NCBI GenBank assembly: GCA_963668325.1
Contig: OY764222.1
Location: 2,418,001 to 2,482,000 of the forward strand
Length of the DNA stretch: 64,000 nucleotides
Direction of reading: 5' to 3'
From: MPNP01 sp963668325
GTDB taxonomy: Bacteria; Pseudomonadota; Alphaproteobacteria; Rhodobacterales; Rhodobacteraceae
Shown here: one piece after another, positions 54,738-63,984 of the stretch
Layout of the letters: each line of letters starts with the position of its first letter
How positions within the stretch are numbered: the stretch's first letter is position 1
Notes under the pieces: model-generated
Database searches by the model: none
Told to the model about the DNA's origin: nothing
Seen by the model: the letters and a program-made list of their open reading frames with translations, nothing else
Translations under genes and position numbers: made by a program

Positions 54738-57104
54738 TTAGTAATTTGACTGGAGGGTTATTTCAAAGTTTTGGGTAATATCACCGTCATGCATTTTAAC
54801 GGGGCGAGTGAAATTAAATCGCAATGGTCCCAGAAAAGATCTGACAAAAAATGAAACCCCTGCAGTTGATCGCAACTTGAATGAATCATCTACATAACAA
54901 CGTGGCTCGTTAGGTGCATTTAATCTCGCCGGTAGCATACATGTATTTACTGACCTATCAAGGGTATCATCCAAACCCCATAAAGATCCGACATCAAAAA
55001 AGGCTCCGCCTGAAATTCCGAGTTCTTCATCAAACCCTAACGGAAATCTGCTTTCCAGCCTCAATGCGGTATAGTAATTCCCACCCAAAGCCCTGTTTCC
55101 ACTATTACTGAGGGTTCTAGGTCCAACACCATAAGGAGCAAATCCCCTAAACAGGGTGGAATTCATTTGAAAACGATCAAATAGCCTGGAAGATCTTCCA
55201 CCAAGTGCTTTTATGACACCACCTTCCAAAGTTGCTGTAAGGGTAACATTATTATCCAAAGCAGTCGTTTGCCCTCTGATCGTTCCGATAGTTCTTAATA
55301 CCTTGTGAGAATCACTGCCAAAATTCAGTGTTTGTTGAAAAGTACCTACAACTCCTCTACTGGTAGAAAATCCAAGGGGAATGCTGTTATATAGGTAGTT
55401 ATACCCTATTCGCACTTGCTTCTTATAGGGAGATGCATTTGGTCCAACATCTCTTCTCAGGATAAGCGAACTACCTGAGTAGGGAGTGTAATCAAAGGAA
55501 GAAAATCCAACATTGAAGCCTAAGCGACTGGCTTCGTTTATTGGGAAACTGATGCCTGATGACAAAACGAATTCATCTACGGCAACAATACCATCGTTTC
55601 TAATCCTGCCCCTGGATCCGATAGTGAAATTGAAATTGATATCCTGCCCAAATAATCTGGGTTCTCCAAAGGTTAAAAAGTAGTCAGTTCCACTTGAAGC
55701 GGACTCTATGGAAAAACTTAACCGTTGACCCCGGCCAAGCAGGTTATTTTCAGTCAAGCCTATACTTCCAGAAACACCAGCTGCCTTGGAATAACCCAAC
55801 CCAAAACTCAATGTACCTGTGTCCTGTTCCTCAACCGAAAGCCGAACAACAGATTGAGTAGGTGAAATTTTATCTTCTGATACATCAACTGAAGAGAAAA
55901 AGCCCAAGGCTCGAACCCGTTCGGCCGATCGATTGATTTCTTCGGCATTGAGCGGGTCGCCTTCGACAGTCGTGAATTCACGTCTGATGACATAATCCTT
56001 GGTCGTTACATTGCCCTCGATTTCAATTCGTTCAACGACAACCCTTGGGCCTCTTTCGATCACGAAATCAACATCAACGGTCCGGTCTTCTTTATTCACT
56101 TGGGTTCTTGGGACCACACGGACAAAGGTCATTTCTTTTTCGGAAGCCAGAAATTCCATTCTTTCCCGGTTGGTTACCAAAGAATTTGGGGAAAAAGTAT
56201 CGCCTGTCTCAAGCTTGATAACTGCAAGAAACTCCTCGGTATCAACTCCTTCTAGATCACTGGACGCAGTAATTTCACCGAATGAATATTGTTGACCCTC
56301 GTTTATTTTGAAATTTATGAAAAAGGCATCTCTTTCGCGGGACAATTCCACGGTGGCTGATTCTATTTCAAAATCAACATAACCGTTATCCAGATAAAAA
56401 TCCCTTAAAAGGGTCTTGTCCAACTCCAACCTGTCGGCAACAAATGTATCCCTTTGAATAAATGTTCTAAATGCACTAGCTTGCCTGGTAACCAATTCTT
56501 TCCTTAGTTTCTGATCTGAAAAAGCCAGGTTGCCAATAAAACTCAACCTCTCAACCTCAACTACTTTTCCTTCAGCTATTTCAAACACTAGATCAACCCG
56601 ATTATCCCTTCGCCGGATTATCTTTGGTGTAACAGTTGCAGCAAATCTTCCACGGGCAAAATAAAGGCGAGAGATGGTTTCTGCATCTTCGAGAGCCCTG
56701 GAGGGTAAATAGACATGGCGGGGTTGTGATGTAATAAAAGGCTCAATAACCTCATCTTTGATTCTTTTGTTACCTTCAATACTTATTTCATTGATAAGTG
56801 GGTATTCCTCTACCGTAATCTCAATCAATCTATTTTTTGGAACTATGGATATGTTCTGGAACAATTCCCGATCAGAAAGAGATTTGAAGGCTTGGTTAAT
56901 GTCACTACTGGAAACAGTTCCAGATGCTGGTAACCCTGAGATCCGGATAATGCTGTCCTGATCAATCCTTTGATTCCCAAATACATCAATCCGATCATAG
57001 GTATAGTTCTGGGAATAAGCAACAGAACCTACAATAACTCCTAAGAACAAACTTAGGGCAATTACAAAAAACCTGGAACGAAATTGCAAGGTTTTATCCC
57101 CCAT
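54738..57104 (-). CDS. bamA: Outer membrane protein assembly factor BamA
   Basis: A 788-residue Omp85 protein. A signal peptide (to about residue 32, V-A-Y-S-Q) is followed by five POTRA domains (about residues 33-430, starting Y-D-R-I-D-V-F-G-N-Q-R-I) and a 16-strand barrel that ends in aromatic T-L-Q-S-N-Y. The V-R-x-F motif of loop 6 is seen in the form G-F-A-P-Y-G-V-G-P-R-T. It inserts beta-barrel proteins in the outer membrane, including LptD. Confidence 0.95.
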   Translation of the reverse strand: MGDKTLQFRSRFFVIALSLFLGVIVGSVAYSQNYTYDRIDVFGNQRIDQDSIIRISGLPASGTVSSSDINQAFKSLSDRELFQNISIVPKNRLIEITVEEYPLINEISIEGNKRIKDEVIEPFITSQPRHVYLPSRALEDAETISRLYFARGRFAATVTPKIIRRRDNRVDLVFEIAEGKVVEVERLSFIGNLAFSDQKLRKELVTRQASAFRTFIQRDTFVADRLELDKTLLRDFYLDNGYVDFEIESATVELSRERDAFFINFKINEGQQYSFGEITASSDLEGVDTEEFLAVIKLETGDTFSPNSLVTNRERMEFLASEKEMTFVRVVPRTQVNKEDRTVDVDFVIERGPRVVVERIEIEGNVTTKDYVIRREFTTVEGDPLNAEEINRSAERVRALGFFSSVDVSEDKISPTQSVVRLSVEEQDTGTLSFGLGYSKAAGVSGSIGLTENNLLGRGQRLSFSIESASSGTDYFLTFGEPRLFGQDINFNFTIGSRGRIRNDGIVAVDEFVLSSGISFPINEASRLGFNVGFSSFDYTPYSGSSLILRRDVGPNASPYKKQVRIGYNYLYNSIPLGFSTSRGVVGTFQQTLNFGSDSHKVLRTIGTIRGQTTALDNNVTLTATLEGGVIKALGGRSSRLFDRFQMNSTLFRGFAPYGVGPRTLSNSGNRALGGNYYTALRLESRFPLGFDEELGISGGAFFDVGSLWGLDDTLDRSVNTCMLPARLNAPNEPRCYVDDSFKLRSTAGVSFFVRSFLGPLRFNFTRPVKMHDGDITQNFEITLQSNY

Positions 57105-57217
57105 CCTTGTGTTGGCTTATCATCAAAAACATCATTTCCAATTAGCATTTGGCCATGGAATTTTAAAGCCCCAATATATCCACATCAAAAATTAAACACT
57201 GGATTAAATTTTAACCA

Positions 57218-58531
57218 TCAGCAGGTTAAGTCATTATAGATTGTAAATGCAAACAGGCTAATTATCAGACCCAACCCAAAAATATATGTATAATATCTGA
57301 ACTTGCCATTTGCTTCTTTACCAGAAACCATCTCATAAATATAAAATACCAAATGGCCACCATCCAAAACTGGAATGGGGAGTAAGTTGGCAACCCCTAT
57401 AGCTGCAGATAATACCCCAATGAACAATATGAAAACAATTGGGCCTTGACTGGCTGCTGCACCGGAGAATTTAGCTATTCCAATGGGTCCCTGGATATTG
57501 CAACTGCTGATCTCATTGGTAATTAATTTTGGTATTGCTTCCAAAGTTGATATAACCACTGATAAGGTTCTGAGGGCTCCATGCCAGAGAGCATCCAAAG
57601 GCCCTGGCGTGTATGTATCAGGTTCCAGAGCAAGGCCAAGACCAACTCCTATAAGGATTCTTTTTTCAAACTCCCCATCGCCAATTGGAATATCCTGAAA
57701 CTCTCCGGCCAATTTAATGGTAATTTCCTGATTATCTCGAAAAACAGCTAAATCCAACATCCTGCCCTTGGAATCGGCCACTTCTCTTGCCAGATCAGAA
57801 CCACTACCAATTGCTCTGTCATCAACACGCAAGATGATATCTCCAGCCATTAAGCCTGCTTCTTCTGCCGGCGACGCTAGGTTGATGCTATCAATAATTG
57901 GTGGCGTAGGGTACGGGCCAGTTACCTCCAACTCCTCTTGGAAACGCTTTACCTTGTAATAGAAGATATCGGAGGGATCTGCCTGGTTGCCGAATGTGTA
58001 AAGATCAAAAAGATTATTTATTGGGGTATCATTAATTGTCAGGATTTCATCACCCGCCTGAAGTTCAAAATCATTTACCGGCAGATTATGAACAGTTTTT
58101 ACAACAATGGGTTCTTTAATAAAACCTTGGATGGTAACAACAAATGCAAATACTATTATGGCCAACAAAAAGCTGGCAAGGGGCCCTCCGGCAACTGTAA
58201 GAAACTTTTTTTGGACCGGGATTTTCACTGCTGTCTGATTTGCTTCAGGCCCATATCTTTTATTCTCAAATGAACTTTTAGGACCAGGTAATGTAAGTAG
58301 ATCAGGTATTTTTACATACCCACCCAATAAAATTGGTGCGAAACGCCATTCTGTTCCATTTTTATCTTTTCTTTTCCAGATAGGGTTACCAAACCCGACA
58401 GAGAATTCTGAAACAGGTAGTCCACAAAGTCTTGCTGTAAAATAGTGCCCAAACTCATGAAATATGACAACAACCACTATAGCCACTAGGAATGGGGCAA
58501 GCGTGAGGACTAAATTAACTAATTGATCCAT
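57218..58531 (-). CDS. rseP: Site-2 intramembrane metalloprotease RseP
   Basis: A 437-residue S2P protease. HExxH is present as F-H-E-F-G-H near residue 25, and the second motif N-L-L-P-I-P-V-L-D-G-G-H near residue 385 supplies the third metal ligand. Between them are two PDZ regions; the first is degenerate, the second has P-A-E-E-A-G-L-M-A-G-D. It cleaves anti-sigma factors and signal-peptide remnants. cdsA is 45 bp upstream; the dxr gene that usually lies between them is absent. Confidence 0.94.
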   Translation of the reverse strand: MDQLVNLVLTLAPFLVAIVVVVIFHEFGHYFTARLCGLPVSEFSVGFGNPIWKRKDKNGTEWRFAPILLGGYVKIPDLLTLPGPKSSFENKRYGPEANQTAVKIPVQKKFLTVAGGPLASFLLAIIVFAFVVTIQGFIKEPIVVKTVHNLPVNDFELQAGDEILTINDTPINNLFDLYTFGNQADPSDIFYYKVKRFQEELEVTGPYPTPPIIDSINLASPAEEAGLMAGDIILRVDDRAIGSGSDLAREVADSKGRMLDLAVFRDNQEITIKLAGEFQDIPIGDGEFEKRILIGVGLGLALEPDTYTPGPLDALWHGALRTLSVVISTLEAIPKLITNEISSCNIQGPIGIAKFSGAAASQGPIVFILFIGVLSAAIGVANLLPIPVLDGGHLVFYIYEMVSGKEANGKFRYYTYIFGLGLIISLFAFTIYNDLTC

Positions 58532-58576
58532 ATTTCACTTTTTTAACAAATATTCAGGCAGTCTGGAATATCACAG

Positions 58577-59428
58577 CTATTCAAGGATAGAATAATCATT
58601 AATCAGTGTCAGAACGAATATTAGCACCCCTGCGCCAATAAAACTGTCAAATCTATCAAGAAAACCACCATGGCCAGGTAGTAGGTTAGAACTGTCCTTG
58701 ACCCCGACTTTCCTTTTTAACAGGCTGATTGAAAGATCTCCAAGTTGTGAAAATATTGATATTGCAACTGTTTGCATAATGATAATTATTGAAGGAAGTT
58801 CATTTATCCAAAGGTATACAAACCCAATTAATATCAATACCGCAAGAACCCAACCCCCAATTATTCCAGACCAGGTTTTATTCGGGCTGATTTTAGGTAA
58901 ACTTTTTGGACCTCCGACAAGTTTACCGACAAAATATCCTCCAACATCGGTACCCACGATCAGGAGAACGAATAGAATAAATAACAGGCTATTCTCAAGA
59001 TATGTCGTAATGTATACATGAACCGCAAGATATACCCCTACTCCACATAAAGTCATATGGGGCTTAAACCGGAGAAAAATCCCAAAACCACAGACCAAAA
59101 TTATTATCAACATTATTTGAAGTGCGTAATCAGGCTTACCTTGCAATAAATGCAATACAGCACCTGTTAACACTGCACATCCAAACAATACAAAAGCTGC
59201 TCTTTTTGACTTGGAAAATAAGGGGGACTGAAGACCGCCAAGCTCAAAAAAGAGAAGTCCGGCCAAGGCAATACAAAAGATCGAAAAAGTTATGGGGCCA
59301 CCAAAGAACGCACCCAAAGCCACAACAGCCATTCCCAAGGCGGTAAATACCCTGGTAGGCAATGATTTGAATTTTGATTCTAGGGGGTGTTCAGGAAATT
59401 GCCCCAAATCGTCTTTCCTTGATTCCAT
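58577..59428 (-). CDS. cdsA: Phosphatidate cytidylyltransferase
   Basis: About 283 residues of polytopic membrane protein (at least seven hydrophobic segments). It converts phosphatidate to CDP-diacylglycerol for phospholipid synthesis. The signature region S-P-N-K-T-W-S-G and N-L-L-P-G-H-G-G-F-L-D-R-F-D-S are clear. The ATG at 59428 (MESRKDD) overlaps the uppS end by 38 bp; starts further upstream would lie wholly within uppS. Confidence 0.92.
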   Translation of the reverse strand: MESRKDDLGQFPEHPLESKFKSLPTRVFTALGMAVVALGAFFGGPITFSIFCIALAGLLFFELGGLQSPLFSKSKRAAFVLFGCAVLTGAVLHLLQGKPDYALQIMLIIILVCGFGIFLRFKPHMTLCGVGVYLAVHVYITTYLENSLLFILFVLLIVGTDVGGYFVGKLVGGPKSLPKISPNKTWSGIIGGWVLAVLILIGFVYLWINELPSIIIIMQTVAISIFSQLGDLSISLLKRKVGVKDSSNLLPGHGGFLDRFDSFIGAGVLIFVLTLINDYSILE

Positions 59429-60131
59429 ATTGAATAAGGTGGGATTTGAAATGATCGACCGTAAAATCAGGCCACAAGGTCTTATCAAACGCCAATTCAG
59501 AATAAGCAGCCTGCCAGAGGAAAAAATTTGACAACCTGGTTTCTCCCGAAGTTCGAATGATTAAATCAGGATCAGGAATATTGGCAGTTGAGAAAAACCC
59601 ATCAAGCATGGTTTCATTCAGTTGTTCTGGCTTGATCGTACCATCAATAGCCCTTTTGGCGATTGTTTTGGTCATATCAACGATTTCACTTTTACCACCA
59701 TAATTGATGGCTATGGTCAATTCTAAAATGTCATTATTTTGGGTGGCTCTTTCCAACTGGTTCATTTGCTCAACAAGTGACCTGTCAAAGACCTGTCGAT
59801 TGCCGATGAAGTTGATTTTTACCCCTTTTTCAATCAACTCTCGGGATTCAGAACCCATATACTGTCGAAAGAGGTTGGTCAGGCCAACAACCTCATCTTT
59901 ACCTCGTTTCCAATTTTCAGTAGAAAAAGCAAAAACAGTTAAAAAGGGTATGCCAAATTCTGGGCATGCTTTTACAATATCACGAAGCCTTTCCGCCCCG
60001 CGGTGATGCCCTTCAACCCTTGGCAATCCTCTTGCCTGGGCCCATCGACCATTGCCATCCATCACCAAAGCCACATGGCTTGGGTAATTTAAGAAACTCG
60101 AGTTACTTTTTATTATATTCTGTTCAGCCAA
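59391..60131 (-). CDS. uppS: Undecaprenyl diphosphate synthase
   Basis: A 246-residue cis-prenyltransferase making the C55 lipid carrier for peptidoglycan and O-antigen. The catalytic Asp is in V-M-D-G-N-G-R-W-A near residue 25, then H-H-R-G-A-E-R, and the C-terminal signature L-I-I-R-T-S-G-E-T-R-L-S-N-F is present. It follows the corrected frr end by 3 bp and overlaps cdsA. Confidence 0.95.
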   Translation of the reverse strand: MAEQNIIKSNSSFLNYPSHVALVMDGNGRWAQARGLPRVEGHHRGAERLRDIVKACPEFGIPFLTVFAFSTENWKRGKDEVVGLTNLFRQYMGSESRELIEKGVKINFIGNRQVFDRSLVEQMNQLERATQNNDILELTIAINYGGKSEIVDMTKTIAKRAIDGTIKPEQLNETMLDGFFSTANIPDPDLIIRTSGETRLSNFFLWQAAYSELAFDKTLWPDFTVDHFKSHLIQYGIKERRFGAIS

Positions 60132-60134
60132 ACT

Positions 60135-60694
60135 TTATACTGCCATTATTTCTGATTTTTTGGTTTCAAGGGTATCGTCAGTCCTTGCAATATACTTGTT
60201 AGTCAATTCCTGTATTTCATCTGACCAGAGAACTACCTCATCCTCACTTAATCCATCAGCTTTGGCTTTTTCAGAACATCCATTCCATCTTTCCTGATAT
60301 TTCGGATAGATATTCGGGTATTCTCCGCATATTGGGATGCGACTTTTGACAATTCTTTCCTTCTTTCCTCATTAAGTTCAGGTATTGGCAAACGAATTAC
60401 AGCTCCTTCTACAACAGGGTTAATCCCCAAGCCGGAATCCAAAATTGATTTGACGACATCATTTACTAAGGTTTTGTCCCAAACTGAAATTGATAGTAAC
60501 CTTGGTTCAGGGACGTTTATAGACCCACACTGATTTAGGGGCATCTGTGAACCGTAGGCATTGACAACTAATGATTCTACCATGGAAGCCGAAGCTCTTC
60601 CTGTCCTAAGCCCAGCAAAATCCTGCCGCAATGAATTAATGGCACCATCCATTCTTCGTTCAAAGTCATCAAGGTCTAGTTCAAAATCTTCCAT
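60135..60694 (-). pseudogene. frr: Ribosome recycling factor, one-base frameshift
   Basis: As sequenced, the frame runs from 60694 to a stop at 60248 and gives 148 residues ending L-K-K-P-K-L-M-D, whereas RRF is normally about 185. Shifting by -1 at the A5 run (T-run 60267-60271 on the plus strand) restores A-K-A-D-G-L-S-E-D-E, then W-S-D-E-I-Q-E-L-T-N-K-Y-I, down to K-S-E-I-M-A-V and a stop at 60135-60137. The joined protein has 186 residues and covers the normal C-terminal helix. RRF splits post-termination ribosomes and is essential, so a sequencing or assembly indel is the simplest reason. The sequence around the slip (G AAA AAG) is close to, but not, the classic A AAA AAG -1 site. Confidence 0.9.
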
Positions 60695-60719
60695 GATCCC
60701 CCACCAAATTAGTCCTAAC

Positions 60720-61439
60720 TCAGCAATTATTAATTATTGAATAAGTTCCAAGCCCTTTTATAATATCTTCAAAACCGCCTGGCTCTTCCAAGGAAAACAC
60801 AATGATTGGCAACTTATTGTCCCTGGCCATTGCAATGGCAGAGGTATCCATGACCCTAAGATCCTTTTGAATTACGTCCTCGTAAGAAATAGTTTGATAT
60901 CTTTGGGCATCTTGGTTTTTAACCGGGTCCTTGTCATAAACACCGTCTACCTTTGTTCCCTTGAACACAGCTTCACAATTTAGTTCACTGGCCCTGAGTG
61001 TGGCCGCAGTATCCGTCGTAAAAAATGGATTGCCGGTACCTGCGGCAAAAATACAAACTCTTTTCCGCTCCAAATGCCTGAGGGCTCGCCTTTGGATATA
61101 AGGCTCACACATTTCGTCCAGCCTTATGGCCGATAATACCCTGGTTTGGACATCAAGTTTTTCAAGATGAGTTTGCATGGCCAGAGCATTAATTGCTGTT
61201 GCCAGCATTCCCATATGATCAGCAGTTGTCCGTGGAATTCCATGCTCAGCACCTTGTACGCCTCGAAAAAAATTCCCTCCCCCTATCACCATACATAACT
61301 CAGTACCTAGGTCATGAACCTTCTTAATTTCCCTTGCCACCTCGGCAACGGTAGGAGTCCAAATCCCGAATTCATTTGACCCCATAAGGGCCTCACCAGA
61401 AATTTTTAATAAAATTCGTTTATAACCTATTTTCGGCAA
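60720..61439 (-). CDS. pyrH: Uridylate kinase
   Basis: A 239-residue bacterial UMP kinase of the amino-acid-kinase fold. K-I-S-G-E-A-L-M-G near residue 13, C-M-V-I-G-G-G-N-F-F-R-G, and F-A-A-G-T-G-N-P-F-F-T-T-D are signature segments. frr follows at 25 bp. The usual upstream rpsB-tsf pair is missing; instead miaA is divergent from it. Confidence 0.96.
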   Translation of the reverse strand: MPKIGYKRILLKISGEALMGSNEFGIWTPTVAEVAREIKKVHDLGTELCMVIGGGNFFRGVQGAEHGIPRTTADHMGMLATAINALAMQTHLEKLDVQTRVLSAIRLDEMCEPYIQRRALRHLERKRVCIFAAGTGNPFFTTDTAATLRASELNCEAVFKGTKVDGVYDKDPVKNQDAQRYQTISYEDVIQKDLRVMDTSAIAMARDNKLPIIVFSLEEPGGFEDIIKGLGTYSIINNC

Positions 61440-61552
61440 CTTAACTCCTCCGGCTTTGGCAAAATTTATTTGGGGAACCTGGGTAATATGCTAGATAGTA
61501 AATTATTATAATCTATTACTATTATCAACCAGTTCGGGAAGCGGATTAACTT

Positions 61553-62449
61553 TTGATAGAAGAACTCGGAATACACCCTGATCACCATAAAACCATAATG
61601 ATTGCTGGGCCTACTGCTTCAGGCAAATCTGGACTGGCAATGGAGATAGCAAGAAGAAATGGAGGGATTATCATCAATGCCGATTCATTGCAGGTTTATG
61701 AATGCTGGCGAATTTTAACTTCACGGCCCTCCCCCGAGGATGAGCATAAAATACCACACTATTTATATGGGCATGTACCTTGCCACCAGCCATATTCCAT
61801 CAATCAATGGCTGGAAGAAATTAAAATCCTTCTGAAAGAGCACAAAGACAAGTTGAAAATTATCATTGGTGGTACGGGATTGTACTTTACTGTTCTTACA
61901 AGCGGTTTTGCTTCCATACCTCAAATAAAGAATGTCACCAAAGAGCATGGAAACAAATTGCTGGAAGATGAAGGAATCGAAAGATTGCTGGAAGATTTAA
62001 AGCAATACGATCCCGCAACTTATTCATATCTTGACAAGCAAAACCCCCGAAGGGTTCGGCGAGCTTGGGAGGTGTTACATTCCACCGGAATTGGACTTTC
62101 AACCTGGTTTCGAAATAACCAAAAGCCAATTGTTGGAATTGGTGACGCAAAGGCAATTGTTTTGGACCTTGATAAGGACAGACTTGAAAACAACATCAAA
62201 ATGAGACTCGATCAAATGATTCAGACAGGAGTTCTGGATGAGTGTCGTAATAATATTTCTATACTGGATAAGAATAATTCTGCCGCCAAGGCTATTGGAG
62301 CCAAAGAACTTAGTGACCATTTAAGGGGTGAATCAACCTTGGATGAAGCCAAGCAAAAAACACTCATTGCTACCCGCCAATATGCCAAGAGGCAACGAAC
62401 TTGGTTCCGAAACAAAATGCATGACTGGGAGTGGATAAAGGTACTTTAG
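61553..62449 (+). CDS. miaA: tRNA dimethylallyltransferase
   Basis: A 298-residue enzyme that prenylates A37 in tRNAs reading UNN codons. P-loop G-P-T-A-S-G-K-S, then D-S-L-Q-V-Y, I-I-I-G-G-T-G-L-Y, and the C-terminal R-Q-Y-A-K-R-Q-R-T-W-F-R are all typical. The frame opens with TTG at 61553; an ATG 15 codons later (61598) would start just before the P-loop and is a less likely choice. It shares a 113-bp divergent promoter region with pyrH. Confidence 0.93.
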   Translation: MIEELGIHPDHHKTIMIAGPTASGKSGLAMEIARRNGGIIINADSLQVYECWRILTSRPSPEDEHKIPHYLYGHVPCHQPYSINQWLEEIKILLKEHKDKLKIIIGGTGLYFTVLTSGFASIPQIKNVTKEHGNKLLEDEGIERLLEDLKQYDPATYSYLDKQNPRRVRRAWEVLHSTGIGLSTWFRNNQKPIVGIGDAKAIVLDLDKDRLENNIKMRLDQMIQTGVLDECRNNISILDKNNSAAKAIGAKELSDHLRGESTLDEAKQKTLIATRQYAKRQRTWFRNKMHDWEWIKVL

Positions 62450-62600
62450 AATCAGGCCACTAACATACCAATTTGGACCGGTGCGATTCGCTAACTGTAT
62501 TATCCCCAGTAAACTTCTCTAATAGTATTATTTTGTAGCAGTTAGCACCCCCAATTCATTGACTACAAGGGCATTTCCTCCGTAGGGTCCTCAACAGTCA

Positions 62601-62620
62601 TGAAACCTCGAACGGTTTCA
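62601..62620 (+). terminator. Possible miaA terminator hairpin
   Basis: TGAAACC-TCGAAC-GGTTTCA, a perfect 7-bp stem with a 6-nt loop, followed by ATTTAAC, about 150 bp beyond the miaA stop. The T-run is poor, so this is a weak call. Confidence 0.35.
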
Positions 62621-62761
62621 ATTTAACAATTACTACCATGGATTTGTTGTAGAAAATGGCCAGCTATTTTTTAGCATAAGTAAAAAATATCAAAAATTTA
62701 CTTTGTAAAAACACTTAAATTTCTGTACTTATATCCGTCTATCTGAAGATAAATAAGGAAC

Positions 62762-62776
62762 AGATAAAAATTATCT
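62762..62776. promoter_or_regulatory. Operator-like inverted repeat
   Basis: AGATAA-AAA-TTATCT, exact 6-bp arms and 3-bp spacer, about 80 bp upstream of the substrate-binding-protein start. The upstream ATCTGAAGAT (about 62742) is a related short palindrome. The binding protein is unknown. Confidence 0.35.
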
Positions 62777-62855
62777 AAGCCTTGTAACTCGGATATTTTG
62801 AGAAAGCAATTCAAGGTGGATTGTTTTGTTAAGTGTTTACAAAAGGGAGAATATC

Positions 62856-63836
62856 ATGAGGAAATTGGTATCAATTTTTATTGGCATTGCCTTGTCATTG
62901 GGCATTGTAGCTTCGGCCAATGCCCAATCCATGGGTGTCGTAGTTAAAATCGGAGGCATACCTTGGTTTAATGCCATGGAAGAAGGCATCAAGGCCAGAG
63001 GGGCAGAACTGGGGATGGATGCCTGGATGGTAGGTCCAACTTCAGCCGACCCTGCCCTACAGGTTAGAGCAATTGAGGATTTGATTGCCCAGGGCGTTGA
63101 CATTATTGGTGTCGTACCAAATGATGAAGGTGCCCTTGAACCAGTCCTGACCAAGGCCCGCGATGCTGGCATCAAGGTAGTCGCCCACGAGGGACCTGGC
63201 CTGATGAATGTCGATTGGAATTTTGAACTTGCCTCTGCTACCGGATTTGGCGAAGCCCATGCAAAACTGCTTTGTGAAAAAGTAGATGGTGCCGGTCAGT
63301 TTGCTGTCTATGTGGGTTCTCTTACAGTTCCATTACATAACGCCTGGGCTGATGCAGCAATTGCTTGGATGGCAGAGAATTGCCCGCAGTTGGAATTGAT
63401 TGGTGAACGTTATGGGGTTGCCGAGAGCGTTGATGATAGCCGTACAACAGCCTTAGACCTCATCGCTGCCAACCCTGAGCTGAAAGGATTTCTGGCTTTT
63501 GGTAGCCAAGGTCCCATTGGTGCCGGACGGGCTGTCCAGGAAAGAAGGATGGGCGGACAAATCCATGTCCTTGGACCATTTTCACCTGGACAAGGAAGAC
63601 AATTGGTCCATGAAGGAATTCTTTCCGGCGGATTTATGTGGAATCCAATGGAAGCCGGTCGTGTATTTGTAACCATGGGTAAATTGCTTGCTGATGGTGC
63701 ACCCATTGAAGAGGGAACAATGATCGAAGGTCTTGGGGTTGTTAGCCCAGATCCAGCGACCCGTAATATTATTACGGACAACCTTCTTGAGCTGAACGTC
63801 GACACGGTTGACGGCTTAGCAGACATGGGTCTCTAA
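62856..63836 (+). CDS. Sugar ABC transporter substrate-binding protein (Peripla_BP_4 type)
   Basis: About 326 residues. Signal peptide (residues 1-24: M-R-K-L-V-S-I-F-I-G-I-A-L-S... A-N-A-Q), then a two-lobe type-I periplasmic binding fold. It begins V-K-I-G-G-I-P-W-F-N and has A-I-E-D-L-I-A-Q-G-V-D-I-I and V-V-A-H-E-G-P. This places it with the LsrB/RhaS-like carbohydrate or autoinducer-2 binders; the ligand cannot be named. The ATG at 62856 has GGGAGA at good spacing; the upstream in-frame TTG is not needed. It is probably the first gene of an ABC operon continuing beyond the window. Confidence 0.88.
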   Translation: MRKLVSIFIGIALSLGIVASANAQSMGVVVKIGGIPWFNAMEEGIKARGAELGMDAWMVGPTSADPALQVRAIEDLIAQGVDIIGVVPNDEGALEPVLTKARDAGIKVVAHEGPGLMNVDWNFELASATGFGEAHAKLLCEKVDGAGQFAVYVGSLTVPLHNAWADAAIAWMAENCPQLELIGERYGVAESVDDSRTTALDLIAANPELKGFLAFGSQGPIGAGRAVQERRMGGQIHVLGPFSPGQGRQLVHEGILSGGFMWNPMEAGRVFVTMGKLLADGAPIEEGTMIEGLGVVSPDPATRNIITDNLLELNVDTVDGLADMGL

Positions 63837-63845
63837 AATTTTTCA

Positions 63846-63869
63846 GGGTGGGAGTTCCAGCTTCCACCC
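63846..63869 (+). terminator. Intercistronic hairpin after the binding-protein gene
   Basis: GGGTGGGAG (63846-63854) pairs with CTTCCACCC (63861-63869) with one mismatch, loop TTCCAG. There is no T-run after it. Hairpins here are common between a binding-protein gene and its permease genes and usually stabilise the upstream mRNA rather than terminate. Confidence 0.6.
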
Positions 63870-63984
63870 CATTTACTTCCCTAGACTTAGGGCTCATATT
63901 TACCAAATGGATCATCTGAGGATATCTTGTTTTGAATAGGTATCCTTCGTCAGTCGTTGGCAATTTATATTTGGGCTTGAGACA

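Larger units (their letters stand above)
62450..62855. other. Intergenic leader before the ABC transporter operon
   Basis: About 406 bp without a gene. It contains an 8-bp inverted repeat GCTAACTG/CAGTTAGC (62490-62497 and 62539-62546), a perfect hairpin TGAAACC/GGTTTCA (62601-62620) that may end the miaA transcript, and an inverted repeat AGATAA-AAA-TTATCT (62762-62776) about 80 bp ahead of the transporter gene, in operator position. A clear ribosome site GGGAGA precedes the next gene. Confidence 0.5.
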
